Positions 1 to 9,436 of a stretch of DNA of 64,000 nucleotides are shown here, one piece after another. The stretch is taken from the NCBI GenBank assembly GCA_030418545.1, contig QAIB01000013.1, positions 59,964 through 123,963 of the forward strand. Direction: 5' to 3'. Position numbers and translations under genes: made by a program. Position 1 is the first letter of the stretch. Each line of letters opens with the position of its first letter. The DNA comes from Xenophilus aerolatus. Its GTDB lineage: Bacteria > Pseudomonadota > Gammaproteobacteria > Burkholderiales > Burkholderiaceae_C. The notes below the pieces were generated by a model that saw nothing but the letters and a program-made list of their open reading frames with translations, was not told the origin of the DNA and made no database searches.

Positions 1-2
1 AA

Positions 3-1034
3 GTGGCACTCCGCGAGGGCCTGGAGGAGTTCAAGTTACATATAAACGAAGCTAAGGTTAAAACTTTGGCACGCCCGTTTGTGACAAATCTGACTCAGGC
101 GCGAAGCGACCTGAATGTTCGTCTTCACAGAATCAGATCTGTGGCTGACAGTGCGGCCTTCGCTTCCAATGATTCGCTCACCATATTGCAACGTCATGAG
201 TTCACATCGCTGTTAGCAGATCTAAGAGGTATCCTTAGTTCTCGCTCGACGGATGTCGCGGGCATAAGCGGTCAGATTCTTGGAGAGCTTAAAGTAATTC
301 TTGCTAAGGCGCTTCGCGATGTCCCCGCGCTCGGTGCCTCAAGTCGAGAAAAATTGGACCTCGCAATTAATACTATTCTTGACATCGCGTTCTACATTGT
401 TGCAATCGACCTGCGAGTAAGAACATCGTACAGCCTATGCCAATTGCTGATTCGAGTGAAAGAGAAAACCTCTAGTGCCGACGAGTCCATCGCCGACCAC
501 TGTGCTTGGAAAATTCAGAAGGAATTATCGTCGATTATCAAATCAACGATTAACCAAAGGCAGAGATCCGATACTTCAGATTGCATCGAATTGTACAATT
601 TACTTATATGTGGTGCTCATCTGTATGGTGACGAGTTTGTGCGCAATCGAGATATCGCATTTGCCATAGGTCGTTTGGGCCAAGAAAAACTAACCTACTT
701 TAAGTATGTATGTACTAAATACTGCATGCTCCGAGATAAGACATTTTTCGCCAAAGAACTAAACTCATTGAATGGAAAAGCAGAGACATTTATAGAAGAC
801 AAAGAGCGATTTATGACAGAAAGCGAGTGCTATCACTTGGCGTGCGACTATTGGAGCGCACCCGATATTTCAATGAGCGATAAGCTCAAGCTGTATAAAA
901 AGCTATTCGGCGGTAACCCGTCCACAATCTCGTTCGAGAACGCCGTCAAATCGCTAGGATTTGTCGATTGGTCGGGTGTGTCAATCGAGCACGCGCTGAA
1001 GCGCAGGCAGCTTCGCCCCGTTTATTCTGTGTGA
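3..1034 (+). CDS. Unknown mostly helical protein, probably 5'-truncated by the window edge
   Basis: The frame is open to the first base of the window. The apparent GTG start at 3 may be internal, so this is probably the C-terminal part of a longer protein. The 343 visible residues look mostly alpha-helical, with Leu-, Lys- and Asp-rich stretches, and show no signal peptide or membrane segment. Base composition is clearly AT-richer than everything downstream, with many AAA, ATT and TTA-type codons, which points to horizontal transfer. It ends 186 bp from the 3' end of tRNA-Sec, a common island insertion point. I do not recognise the family. The helical C-terminal pattern vaguely recalls C-terminal domains of defence-associated reverse transcriptases, but no catalytic motif is visible and this is speculation. 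Confidence 0.6.
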   Translation: MALREGLEEFKLHINEAKVKTLARPFVTNLTQARSDLNVRLHRIRSVADSAAFASNDSLTILQRHEFTSLLADLRGILSSRSTDVAGISGQILGELKVILAKALRDVPALGASSREKLDLAINTILDIAFYIVAIDLRVRTSYSLCQLLIRVKEKTSSADESIADHCAWKIQKELSSIIKSTINQRQRSDTSDCIELYNLLICGAHLYGDEFVRNRDIAFAIGRLGQEKLTYFKYVCTKYCMLRDKTFFAKELNSLNGKAETFIEDKERFMTESECYHLACDYWSAPDISMSDKLKLYKKLFGGNPSTISFENAVKSLGFVDWSGVSIEHALKRRQLRPVYSV

Positions 1035-1219
1035 TAATGTTTTCGGCCGCGCTGAGCGCGAAGAGATCACCGGCGAAGGGCGCACCTGTAGCCGGTTTAC
1101 AACGCAGTCGCAAGAATGCGTTGGGCTGCGGAGAGTGACTTTGAAGCGCCGGAAGGTGCCGATTAGTGCTGGAAGCAGCACACACATGCCGAGCCTCAGC
1201 GTGGCCACCTCTCTATGGG

Positions 1220-1312
1220 CGGAAAGCAGCCGGAGTCGAACCGACCAGGAAGCGGCTGGCGCCCCCTACCGGGTTTGAAGCCCGGGCGCACCACCGGGTG
1301 CGTTTGCCTTCC
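1220..1312 (-). tRNA. selC: Selenocysteine tRNA, tRNA-Sec (UCA anticodon)
   Basis: The reverse complement folds as a long tRNA of 93 nt. It has an 8-bp acceptor stem (GGAAGGCA with TGCTTTCC), an anticodon arm CCGGG-CTTCAAA-CCCGG with anticodon TCA at 1276-1278, a long variable arm, and a T arm with TTCGACT. The extended acceptor stem, the UCA anticodon and close similarity to E. coli selC identify tRNA-Sec. The discriminator is G and the next template bases read CCC, so CCA appears not to be fully encoded. It lies downstream of selB on the same strand and supplies Sec for the UGA codon in fdoG. Confidence 0.95.
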
Positions 1313-1524
1313 GAATAGAAAACTCAATCCCCATGCCGCTTCGCGAGAAGGCCGGCGCCTGAGGCGCCGGCCGTTCAGGCTGTCCAAGCCTGCGCAGGCA
1401 GGCTTGGAGCCGCAGCCTTCACCCCCCTTCTGCGCGAAGGGGGCGCACCCAGCGGCCTGGCAGAGCCAGTTCCGCGGGTGCCCTGAGTTTGAATCGTGCC
1501 CCGATCGGCCGAGGCGGCGCGATT
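1313..1524. other. Hairpin-rich spacer between selB and tRNA-Sec
   Basis: No gene is visible. The spacer holds several strong palindromes: GGCCGGCGCC-TGA-GGCGCCGGCC at about 1351-1373, AAGCCTGC-GCAG-GCAGGCTT at about 1385-1404, and a C-run/G-run hairpin near 1424-1443. The last belongs to a dispersed repeat listed separately. They could act as selB terminators or RNA-processing structures ahead of selC. No separate selC promoter is obvious. Confidence 0.5.
1423..1481 (-). repeat. Dispersed repeat family B, copy 1
   Basis: On the minus strand this reads CGCGGAACTGGCTCTGCCAG, then CCGC, and continues into a C-rich/G-rich hairpin. The same core (GGAAC-TGGCTTTGCCA-GGCCGCAG followed by GCCCCT...GAGGGG) recurs at 14397-14493 and 41871-41957. 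The family is intergenic in all three places. It is probably a Comamonadaceae repetitive palindrome; function unknown. Confidence 0.7.
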
Positions 1525-3849
1525 CTAGGGGGCGTGGCTCATGTCCTCGCTCTCGGGTCCCTCCGCGCCCCAGCGGGTATTCGGGCGCGGCAGGTGTGCG
1601 TCGCCGACGCGGCGGGTGTAGCCGACGCGGTCGAAGAACTCGAGGATCTGGATGGCGCGCTTGCGGCCGAGCTGCACGGCGTCGCGGAAGGCGCGGGCTT
1701 CGACGGCGCCTGGGGGAAGACGGGCGGTGCGCGGCGCGGCCTTGGGGGGCGGCTTCGACAGGCTCAGCCCGGACGGTGGGGGGTGGTCGGGGGCTGAAGC
1801 GGGTGTGGGAGCGGGCGTGGGTGTGGGCTCGGACGCTTCGCCTTGGGCCTGAGGCTCGGTGAGCGACGCCGCGCTGAGCGCGGCGAAGGTGGCGGCCAGT
1901 TCGGCGATGCGCTCTGCGGGGTAGAACAGGTCCTTCACCACTTGGTACAGGGCGCCCAGCCGGGCCTGCTTGCGCAGCAGCTCGCGCACGGTGTCTTCGC
2001 GCGTGCCGATGGCCTTGGCGAGGTCGCGCACCCAGGGCGGGTCGTTGCCGCCCGCGAGCAGCAGGGGCATGAGCTGCGCGGCCATGGCGCTTTCGTCGTC
2101 GCTCAGGCGGACGCTGTGGCCGGGCAGGTGCAGCCACTGGCCGCTGCGGGCGACGGTGCCTTCGGCCACCAGCTTGTCGAGCCACGACGACCAGCCGGGC
2201 AGCGCCGCACGGAAGGCCGACTGGGCCGGGAAGGCCATGCGCTGCAGGCGCGCGCTGTTGAGGCCGGGCTCGTCGGGCGCGCGGGCGTGGTGGCGCTCCA
2301 GCGCGCCGACGATCCGGGCCTGCACCTGCGCCCACACGGCGGGCGACAGCCACAGCAGGTCGGCATTGCCGCCCATGCCCGGGGCGCCCAGCGCCGAACC
2401 CGCGAGCGGGCCGGCCTGGCCGAGGGCAAAGGCGGGCGCGTCGGCACCGGCCCAGCCGGGGTCGGGCAGGCGGCCCAGCAGGCGCGTCAACAGACTGCGC
2501 GTGAGGCCGGCGGGCGCGACGGCGAGCAGCGGGCGCGCGTCGCCACCTGCGCCGCCGCCGGCGCCGACGAGGGCTTCCATCGCGTCGAGCCACTGCATGC
2601 GCTCGGCGCTGCGGCGGCGGCGCTCGGGCGCCTGCTGGTCGAGCACGACGCCGCCGCCCACGGTGCGCGTGCCCTGCGCGTTGCGCAGGATGAAGCGGTC
2701 GCCGGGCACGACGAAGACGGGCTGGTCGAAGACGAGCTGCACGCGGGCGCCGGCACGGGCGGCCGCGGCACCGGCGCCGTCTGCGGCCGCCGACACGGTG
2801 TCGGCTTCCAGCGGCACGGCATGGGCCAGGCGGTGCATGGCGCCCAGGTGCACGTGCAGCGGCGTCCAGGCGGCGATGGGCGGCGCACCGCCCAGCAGGC
2901 GCACGCGCACGTCGATGCGCTGGGTGGCCTGCAGCACGCGTGCGTCGGCGATCCAGTCGCCCCGCGCGATGTCGCTCTTGTCGACGCCGGCCAGGTTGAG
3001 GGCCACGCGCTGCCCGGCCGCGCCCTGCTCGGCCGCGCGGTTCTGCGCATGCAGGCTGCGCACGCGCACGGCGCGCGGGGGCGCGTGCCCGTCGCCCGAG
3101 CCGGCGCCGAAGTGCGCGATGGTGTCGCCGGCCAGCACGGCGCCGCCGAAGACGGTGCCGGTGACGACGGTGCCGTGGCCCGGGAGGGTGAAGACGCGGT
3201 CGACCGCGAGGCGGAAGAGGCCGTCCTTGCGGCGGGCGTGCTGGCGGCGGGCGATGGCGAAGAGGTGGGTGCGCAGCGCGGTGATGCCGGTGGGGTCGGC
3301 CGCGGCGGGCTGCCCCTCACCCCCGCCCTCTCCCTGGAGCGGCAAGGGCGTCGCGCCCGGAGGCACGGCGGTCTCGAAGATCGGCGCGCCGGCCAGGGGC
3401 GTGCCGGCGAGCAGCGCGGCGATGTCGGCCTTGACGGCGGCAATGCGGGCGGCGTCGACGCGGTCGCATTTCGTGAGGGCCACGGTGCCTTCGCCGATGC
3501 CGAAGAGCTCGACGATGGCGAGGTGCTCGCGCGTCTGCGGCATGACGCCGTCGTCGGCGGCCACGACCAGCAGCGCATGGTCGATGCCCGAGGCGCCGGC
3601 CGCCATGGTGTGGACGAAGCGTTCATGGCCGGGCACGTCGATGATGCCGAGCACCTGGGCCGGGTCGTCGCCGGGCATGGCGGCCGATGCGTCGCCCGGC
3701 CCGGCCGGCACCGGGGTGTAGGCGTAGCCCAGCTCGATGGAGATGCCGCGCGCCTTTTCTTCCTTCAGCCGGTCGGTGTCGACGCCGGTGAGGGCGCGCA
3801 CCAGCGTGGTCTTGCCATGGTCGATGTGGCCGGCGGTGCCGAGGATCAT
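1525..3849 (-). CDS. selB: Selenocysteine-specific elongation factor SelB
   Basis: SelB is the EF-Tu-like GTPase that brings Sec-tRNA-Sec to UGA codons marked by a SECIS element. The protein starts [16 protein letters not shown], with a P-loop, followed by DVPGHERF (G3) and TKCD (G4), then translation-factor beta-barrels and C-terminal winged-helix repeats that bind SECIS RNA. ATG 3849 was chosen because the GTPase motif begins there; the longer frame to 3957 adds proline-rich shadow sequence. At 774 residues it is well over the 614 of E. coli SelB. Part of the excess is low-complexity sequence: an [11 protein letters not shown] segment (around 3313-3350) and a Pro/Ala/Thr linker with GLSLSKP (about 1725-1860). 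Both match palindromic repeats read in frame. tRNA-Sec follows on the same strand. Confidence 0.95.
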   Translation of the reverse strand: MILGTAGHIDHGKTTLVRALTGVDTDRLKEEKARGISIELGYAYTPVPAGPGDASAAMPGDDPAQVLGIIDVPGHERFVHTMAAGASGIDHALLVVAADDGVMPQTREHLAIVELFGIGEGTVALTKCDRVDAARIAAVKADIAALLAGTPLAGAPIFETAVPPGATPLPLQGEGGGEGQPAAADPTGITALRTHLFAIARRQHARRKDGLFRLAVDRVFTLPGHGTVVTGTVFGGAVLAGDTIAHFGAGSGDGHAPPRAVRVRSLHAQNRAAEQGAAGQRVALNLAGVDKSDIARGDWIADARVLQATQRIDVRVRLLGGAPPIAAWTPLHVHLGAMHRLAHAVPLEADTVSAAADGAGAAAARAGARVQLVFDQPVFVVPGDRFILRNAQGTRTVGGGVVLDQQAPERRRRSAERMQWLDAMEALVGAGGGAGGDARPLLAVAPAGLTRSLLTRLLGRLPDPGWAGADAPAFALGQAGPLAGSALGAPGMGGNADLLWLSPAVWAQVQARIVGALERHHARAPDEPGLNSARLQRMAFPAQSAFRAALPGWSSWLDKLVAEGTVARSGQWLHLPGHSVRLSDDESAMAAQLMPLLLAGGNDPPWVRDLAKAIGTREDTVRELLRKQARLGALYQVVKDLFYPAERIAELAATFAALSAASLTEPQAQGEASEPTPTPAPTPASAPDHPPPSGLSLSKPPPKAAPRTARLPPGAVEARAFRDAVQLGRKRAIQILEFFDRVGYTRRVGDAHLPRPNTRWGAEGPESEDMSHAP
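1752..1776. repeat. Palindromic repeat (CTTCGACAGGCTCAGCC type) inside selB
   Basis: The sequence GGCTTCGACAGGCTCAGCCC followed by GGACGG matches a short repeat that is common between genes in many GC-rich proteobacteria. Here it lies inside selB and is translated on the minus strand as SGLSLSKPP within a Pro/Ala-rich linker ahead of the last winged-helix segment. Confidence 0.55.
3313..3350. repeat. Decayed REP-like element (CCCCTCACCC type) inside selB
   Basis: CCCCTCACCC-CCGCCCTCTCCC is the left half of a palindrome found intact at 50665-50698 (CCTCTCCCC-AGC-GGGGAGAGG). The right half is eroded here. It is read in frame on the minus strand as [11 protein letters not shown], a peptide typical of this repeat when translated. 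Confidence 0.6.
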
Positions 3850-4092
3850 GCGGCGCTCCGCGGGCGATGCATGGGGGCGGGTGTGCACAGGGGCGAGGTC
3901 GAAGGGGCGCGGCGCATGGCGGGATTGTGCGTGGGGCGGCGGCGATGGCCCGTGCATGCCGCCCCTGTAGGCAGGCGCCGCGAAGGGCTGTCGACGCCAG
4001 CGCGTGGTCAGCTTCGCCGAAGGTGGGGCCGCCTACCTTGGCGGCACACGGCCGCACCGGGCGGCCGGCATGGCATTCAAGGAGTCACACAC

Positions 4093-4389
4093 ATGGCATT
4101 GGCATTCGTCACACGTTCCGCAGCATCGAAGGGCTGGAAGCTGGCCGCGGCCGGCATGGCGCTGGGCGGCCTGCTGGCCTTCGCGCCGGCGGCGCAGGCC
4201 AAGGGCTGCATCAAGGGCGCCGCCGTGGGCGGCGTGGCCGGCCACGTGGCCGGCAAGCACGGCGTGCTGGGGGCAGCGGCCGGCTGCGCGATCGGGCACC
4301 ACGAGGCGGCGAAGAAGGAGAAGGCGCAGCAGCAGCAGGCGGCGCCGGCAGCGGCAGCGCCCGCTGCGGGTGGCGAGGCGGGCAAATAG
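4093..4389 (+). CDS. Small exported glycine-zipper protein
   Basis: This 98-residue protein has an N-terminal signal peptide (positively charged start, hydrophobic LAAAGMALGGLLAF, AQA cleavage site near residue 36). A short Gly/Ala-rich segment follows (GAAVGGVAGHVAGKHG, then GAAAGCAIGHH), typical of glycine-zipper outer-membrane or periplasmic proteins. The tail is Lys/Gln/Ala-rich and probably disordered. ATG 4093 was chosen for the ribosome binding site AAGGAG at about 4079. The gene lies on the plus strand, divergent from selB and convergent with the toxin-antitoxin genes. Function unknown; a role in envelope structure is inferred from the family. Confidence 0.75.
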   Translation: MALAFVTRSAASKGWKLAAAGMALGGLLAFAPAAQAKGCIKGAAVGGVAGHVAGKHGVLGAAAGCAIGHHEAAKKEKAQQQQAAPAAAAPAAGGEAGK

Positions 4390-4448
4390 TTTTTCTCTGC
4401 ACGCGTGGGCGGCACTGCAGTGCTGACCGCCCCAACCGCCGTGAGCGC

Positions 4449-4763
4449 CTAAACGGAAGCCAGACGCTCGACCGTGTCCGGGTAACGCTGGACCAATCGA
4501 ATGAGCAACGCGGCTTGAGCGTTGGGCCGGGCCCTGCCCTGCTCCCAGTTCTCCAGCGTGCGAGGGTTGGTGCGCAGGTAGCGTGCGAACACGGGGCGCG
4601 ACAGATGGAGCCGCTCCCGCAGTGCGACCAGTTCCTCGGCCGCCACCTCGGGCGCAGGCTTGGATTCGACTTCGTGGGTTCGCAGGGTGCGCTTGCCGGC
4701 GCGCGCTTCCGCCAAGGCGTCGAAACCTTCGGCGATCTCCGCAAACAGATTGCGCTTCGTCAT
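4449..4763 (-). CDS. Xre/HigA-type antitoxin with helix-turn-helix domain
   Basis: The protein has 104 residues. The C-terminal half is a helix-turn-helix: ELVALRERLHLSRPVFARYL then RTNPRTLENWEQGRARP, the pattern of HigA/MqsA-type antitoxins. The N-terminal part probably wraps the toxin. ATG 4763 overlaps the toxin stop codon by 4 bp (ATGA), so translation is coupled and the toxin is made first, as in higBA loci. It is expected to repress the pair through the palindrome at 5107-5125. The longer frame to 4886 only runs into the toxin gene. Confidence 0.85.
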   Translation of the reverse strand: MTKRNLFAEIAEGFDALAEARAGKRTLRTHEVESKPAPEVAAEELVALRERLHLSRPVFARYLRTNPRTLENWEQGRARPNAQAALLIRLVQRYPDTVERLASV

Positions 4764-5098
4764 CGTCTGGACTCCAGTTCGGACTTCAACATGGCCTTGA
4801 GCAGCTTGCGCTCGTCGCGGCTCAGATCGGCAGCCTCGTCCTTGTCGTAAAGGGTGAACAACCAGAACTGTCCGCCACCATCCCACCAGTAGTAAATCAC
4901 CCGCAAGCCGCCACGCTTGCCTTTTCCGCGCCGCGCATCGGCATGGCGCAACTTGCGCAGGCCGCCGGCGTCCGGGATGAGGTCGCCGGCTTCCGGGGCT
5001 TTCATCAATGCGGCCTGCAAGCCCCGAAAGCCCTCGTCGTCGAGGTAGTCGGCTCGGTACCGCTCGAAGGGAGGGAGTTCGACGAAGACGGCTTTCAC
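4760..5098 (-). CDS. RelE/HigB-family toxin
   Basis: This 112-residue protein begins MKAVFVELPPFERYRADYLD and contains GLRKLRHADARRGKGKRGG and RVIYYWWDGGGQFWLFTLYDK, the basic beta-sheet pattern of RelE/HigB-like ribosome-dependent mRNA interferases. The start is GTG. A TATAAT box lies only 6 bases upstream (5105-5110), so the transcript may begin at or next to the start codon and be leaderless. The antitoxin gene follows with a 4-bp overlap. The pair sits between selA and selB, which are usually adjacent, suggesting insertion. Confidence 0.85.
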   Translation of the reverse strand: MKAVFVELPPFERYRADYLDDEGFRGLQAALMKAPEAGDLIPDAGGLRKLRHADARRGKGKRGGLRVIYYWWDGGGQFWLFTLYDKDEAADLSRDERKLLKAMLKSELESRR

Positions 5099-5106
5099 GG
5101 CGAAAT

Positions 5107-5125
5107 TATACGCAAGTTGCGTATA
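5107..5125. promoter_or_regulatory. Palindromic operator/promoter of the HigBA-like module
   Basis: There is a perfect 19-bp inverted repeat TATACGCAA-G-TTGCGTATA between the selA stop (5127) and the toxin start (5098). It overlaps the TATAAT box on the minus strand (5105-5110). This is the expected position for autorepression by the HTH antitoxin. Confidence 0.75.
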
Positions 5126-5126
5126 T

Positions 5127-6551
5127 TCATGCCCCTTCGCGATGGCCAGCGAGGCTTGCCCGCAGCGCCGGCAGCTGATCGCCGAACGCCGCCTCGTCGC
5201 CCGCCTCGAGGCAGCGCAGGTCCAGCCACAGCGACTGGTCGGCGATGCGGCCGATCACGGGCCGCGGCAGGCCGCGCAGCGCGGCTTCGAGCCGGGCGAG
5301 CTGGCGGCCGGCGCGCTTCGCCTCGCGCGGCGTGAGGCGCAGGCCGGCGCTGGGCAGGGTGTCGACGGGCAGCGCGCCGCTGCCGATCTGGCTGGCCATG
5401 GGCGCGGCCACGACGTCGAAGTCGGGCGCCACGGCCTGTTGCACCGCTGGCAGCAGGCGCTCGGCCTGGGCCTGCATCTGCGCGCGTGTGCGGGTGAACA
5501 GGCGCAGCGTGGTGAGGCGCTCGGCCAGGTGCTCGGGCGCGAGGTACAGGCGCAGCACGGGTTCGAGCGCGGCCAGCGTGAGCTTGCCCACGCGAAGCGC
5601 GCGCTTGAGCGGGTTCTTCTTGATCTTCGCGATCAGGTCCTTGCGGCCGACGATGAGGCCGGCCTGCGGGCCGCCCAGCAGCTTGTCGCCGCTGAAGGTG
5701 ACGAGGTTGGCACCGGCGGCGATGGTGTCGCGCACGGTGGGTTCCTTGGGCAGGCCCCACTGCGCCATGTCGACCAGCGTGCCGCTGCCCAGGTCGACGG
5801 CCAGCGGCAGGCCGCGCGCGTGGGCGATGGCAGCCACCTCGGCCTCGGGCACGCTCTTGGTGAAGCCGGTGACGGCGTAGTTGCTGGCGTGCACCTTCAT
5901 CAGCATGGCGGTGCGCTCGGTGATGGCCTCGGCGTAGTCCTTGGCGTGGGTGCGGTTGGTGGTGCCGACCTCGACCAGGCGCGCGCCGGCGCGCGCCATG
6001 ATGTCGGGGATGCGGAAGGCGCCGCCGATCTCGACCAGCTCGCCGCGCGAGACGATGACGTCCTTGCGCGAGGCGAGCGCGCTCAGCGTGAGCAGCACGG
6101 CGGCGGCGTTGTTGTTGACGACCGTGGCGGCCTCGGCGCCGGTGAGTTCGCACAGCACTTCGTCCACGATGTCGTCGCGGTCGCCGCGGCCGCCGGTCGC
6201 CAGGTCGAACTCCAGGTTGGCCGGCGCGGTGAGCGCGCGCAACACCGACTGCACGGCTTCATCTGGAAGCAGCGCGCGGCCCAGGTTGGTGTGCAGCACC
6301 GTGCCCGTGAGGTTGAACACGGCCTTCAGGCGCGGCGCGAAGCGGGCCGCCAGGCGACGCTCGCAGGCGGTGGCGAGCGCATCGTCGGCAATCGCCTCGG
6401 CACTCAACTGGCCCGCCAGGGCCTGCGGGCGCAGGACGTCGAACTCGGCGCGCAGCGCGGTGGCGACGGCACTGTGCCCGTAGCGATCGGCCAGCGCCTG
6501 CATGGCGGGCGTGGCGAGGGTGCGGTCGACGGAGGGGAGGCGGAGGGTCAT
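5127..6551 (-). CDS. selA: L-seryl-tRNA(Sec) selenium transferase SelA
   Basis: SelA is the PLP enzyme that converts seryl-tRNA-Sec to selenocysteinyl-tRNA-Sec using selenophosphate. The 474-residue protein has the family hallmarks: [17 protein letters not shown] near residue 80, NNNAAAVLL near 146, and [13 protein letters not shown] with the probable PLP lysine at about residue 290. ATG 6551 was chosen because MTLRLPSVD resembles family N-termini and a GGAGG lies upstream; an 11-residue longer form from 6584 is possible. It lies downstream of fdhE on the same strand, separated by a long imperfect palindrome. Confidence 0.96.
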   Translation of the reverse strand: MTLRLPSVDRTLATPAMQALADRYGHSAVATALRAEFDVLRPQALAGQLSAEAIADDALATACERRLAARFAPRLKAVFNLTGTVLHTNLGRALLPDEAVQSVLRALTAPANLEFDLATGGRGDRDDIVDEVLCELTGAEAATVVNNNAAAVLLTLSALASRKDVIVSRGELVEIGGAFRIPDIMARAGARLVEVGTTNRTHAKDYAEAITERTAMLMKVHASNYAVTGFTKSVPEAEVAAIAHARGLPLAVDLGSGTLVDMAQWGLPKEPTVRDTIAAGANLVTFSGDKLLGGPQAGLIVGRKDLIAKIKKNPLKRALRVGKLTLAALEPVLRLYLAPEHLAERLTTLRLFTRTRAQMQAQAERLLPAVQQAVAPDFDVVAAPMASQIGSGALPVDTLPSAGLRLTPREAKRAGRQLARLEAALRGLPRPVIGRIADQSLWLDLRCLEAGDEAAFGDQLPALRASLAGHREGA

Positions 6552-6559
6552 CGGAACTC

Positions 6560-6681
6560 GGACCTCCACACGCGAAGGACGCAAAGGCTGCGCGAAGAAC
6601 GCGAAAGAAACATCAGAAAACTTTCATCTTTCCCTTTTGCGACTTTCGCGAAATCTTCGCGACCTTCGCGTACGGAGGTCC
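6560..6681. repeat. 122-bp imperfect inverted repeat (CGCGAAGG-rich) between fdhE and selA
   Basis: The left arm 6560-6607 starts GGACCTCCACACGCGAAGGA and the right arm 6643-6681 is its imperfect complement, ending CTTCGCGTACGGAGGTCC. Both arms carry repeated CGCGAAGG units around a 35-base AT-rich centre. It begins 5 bp after the fdhE stop and covers the likely selA ribosome binding site. It may be a dispersed palindromic element or an RNA hairpin controlling selA. Confidence 0.75.
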
Positions 6682-6685
6682 GTCC

Positions 6686-7636
<951 letters not shown>

Positions 7637-7660
7637 GGGGGTCGGCCGAAAGAAGAAACA

Positions 7661-7693
7661 GAAAAAAAGAAGCGCCGGACGGGCCGGCGCTTC
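7661..7693 (-). terminator. Intrinsic terminator between fdoI and fdhE
   Basis: On the minus strand a perfect 10-bp stem (GAAGCGCCGG with CCGGCGCTTC, 5-base loop) is followed by TTTTTTTCTGTTTCTT. It lies 62 bp after the fdoI stop and just before the fdhE start, so it may end or reduce transcription into fdhE-selA. Confidence 0.85.
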
Positions 7694-7754
7694 GCGGTGC
7701 AGTCGACGCGGCAAGTCTATGCCAGCGCCTCGTCGGAACGCATCGGGAGGTGCG

Positions 7755-8483
7755 TCAGGCCACCGGCGCGTCGGGGTCTCGGCGTTCGGCGGCGCGGCGT
7801 GCCAGCGCCTGTTCGCGGTCGACCACTTCCTCGTACCAGGCCGTGTGGTGCTTGCGCGCCCAGGCGTAGCTCACGGTGCCCTGCGTCATGGCCTTGATGG
7901 AGCCCTTGACCCAGATCGCCGCGTAGATGTGGACGATGATGGAGCAGATGATGACGAAGCCGAAGAAGGCGTGCAGCAACGAGGCCAGCCGGATGATGCC
8001 GATGGGGAACAGGTGGCTGAAGTACGCGCGCCACATCACCAGCCCGGTGAGCAGCAGGCACACCATGCTGACCAGCAGCACCCAGAACAGCAGCTTCTGG
8101 CCCGCGTTGTAGCGGCCCACCTTGGGCAGGCGCTCCTCGCGGTTGTTGAGCACGTCGCCCATCTGCTTCATCCACTGCCGGTCGTTGGCATGAAGGAAGT
8201 TGTGGTGCCAGAAGCGGATCACCAGGACCATGAAGGACAGGAACATCACCACCCCGATGAAGGGGTGCAGGATGCGCGTCCACGGCCCGCCGCCGAAGAG
8301 CGCCGTGAGCCAGAACATGGCCGGATGGAACAGCGCCAGGCCCGACAGCGCCAGCAGCACGAAGCAGATCGCGGTGAGCCAGTGGTTGCTGCGGTCGTTG
8401 GGCGTGTAGCGCTCGATGGCCGGGCGGCCCTGGTTGTCGACGACGAAGTCGTCCCGCACGGGGCGGTCAGCCTTGCTGCTCAT
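7755..8483 (-). CDS. fdoI: Formate dehydrogenase cytochrome b556 subunit (gamma)
   Basis: This is the integral-membrane subunit that binds haem b and passes electrons from the Fe-S subunit to quinone. The 242-residue protein has four hydrophobic helices (for example [65 protein letters not shown]) with membrane histidines fitting haem ligands. ATG 8483 was chosen for the strong AAGGAGGT ribosome binding site; it overlaps the 3' end of fdoH by 17 bp, indicating coupling. The terminator at 7661-7693 follows. Confidence 0.95.
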   Translation of the reverse strand: MSSKADRPVRDDFVVDNQGRPAIERYTPNDRSNHWLTAICFVLLALSGLALFHPAMFWLTALFGGGPWTRILHPFIGVVMFLSFMVLVIRFWHHNFLHANDRQWMKQMGDVLNNREERLPKVGRYNAGQKLLFWVLLVSMVCLLLTGLVMWRAYFSHLFPIGIIRLASLLHAFFGFVIICSIIVHIYAAIWVKGSIKAMTQGTVSYAWARKHHTAWYEEVVDREQALARRAAERRDPDAPVA

Positions 8484-9432
8484 GGCGCACCTCCTTCTGA
8501 TGGCCCGTGGCGTCCACGCCGGCATCGTCGCGGCGCGCGAGGGCATGGGCCTCGGCGTCGATGTCTTCCTCTTCCGTCACCTCGTTGGGGCCGGTGCGCG
8601 TGTAGTGGAAGAAGCCGGCCAGCGCGGTGAGCGCGATGCCCGCGAGTGCCAGCGGCTTGGTGACGCCCTTCCAGAGGCTGACCATCGGGCTGATGGTGGG
8701 CTCGGCGGGCAGGCCGTGGTACAGGCCCGGCTTGTCGGCATGGTGCAGCACGTACATGACGTGCGTGCCGCCCACGCCGGCCGGGTCGTACAGGCCGGCC
8801 TGCTTGTAGCCGCGCTCCTTCAGGTCCTCGATGCGTTCCTCGGCCTGGTCCTTCATCGCCTTCTTGGTGCCGAACATGATGGCGCCGGTGGGGCAGGTCT
8901 TGACGCAGGCCGGCTCCTGGCCGACCGCGACGCGGTCGGAGCACAGGGTGCACTTGTAGGCCTTCTTGTCCTTCTTTGAGATGCGCGGCACGTTGAAGGG
9001 GCAGCCGGTGACGCAGTAGCCGCAGCCGATGCACGCCTCTTCATGGAAGTCGACGATGCCGTTGGCGTACTGGACGATGGCGCCCGGCGAGGGGCAGGCC
9101 TTGAGGCAGCCCGGGTCCTCGCAGTGCATGCAGCCGTCCTTGCGGATCAGCCACTCGAGGTTGCCCGATTCCTCGTTCTCGTACTCGGTGAACCGCATGA
9201 CGGTCCAGGAGTTCTCGGTGAGGTCCATCGGGTTGTCGTAGACGCCGGCGGTGACGCCGACGTCGTCGCGCAGGTCGTTCCATTCCATGCACGCCGTCTG
9301 GCAGGCCTTGCAGCCGATGCACTTGGAGACGTCGATGAGCTTGGCGACCTCGCCCGCGTAGGCCTCGCGCTGGCTGGGCGCGGGCGTGGTGGTGGCGGAG
9401 CGGCGCTTGATGTCGAGGGATTGCATGGACAT
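8467..9432 (-). CDS. fdoH: Formate dehydrogenase iron-sulfur subunit (beta)
   Basis: This 321-residue protein carries four ferredoxin-type cysteine clusters: [35 protein letters not shown] and CTLCSDR...CVKTCPTG. They form the [4Fe-4S] chain from the catalytic subunit to the cytochrome b. A single C-terminal transmembrane helix ([17 protein letters not shown]) anchors it, as in FdnH/FdoH. It starts 4 bp after the fdoG stop and overlaps fdoI, so the three genes form one operon. Confidence 0.97.
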   Translation of the reverse strand: MSMQSLDIKRRSATTTPAPSQREAYAGEVAKLIDVSKCIGCKACQTACMEWNDLRDDVGVTAGVYDNPMDLTENSWTVMRFTEYENEESGNLEWLIRKDGCMHCEDPGCLKACPSPGAIVQYANGIVDFHEEACIGCGYCVTGCPFNVPRISKKDKKAYKCTLCSDRVAVGQEPACVKTCPTGAIMFGTKKAMKDQAEERIEDLKERGYKQAGLYDPAGVGGTHVMYVLHHADKPGLYHGLPAEPTISPMVSLWKGVTKPLALAGIALTALAGFFHYTRTGPNEVTEEEDIDAEAHALARRDDAGVDATGHQKEVRHEQQG

Positions 9433-9436
9433 GGCG

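Noticed and set aside
1166..1181. Hairpin GTGCTG-GAAG-CAGCAC as selC terminator or att site
   Set aside because: There is no T-run and only a short imperfect resemblance to the tRNA 3' end (GGAAGCAGC against GGAAAGCAGC); could be chance.
1843..4389. 848-residue frame on the plus strand
   Set aside because: Only the last 98 residues (from 4093) are a plausible gene with ribosome site and signal peptide; the rest is antisense to selB.
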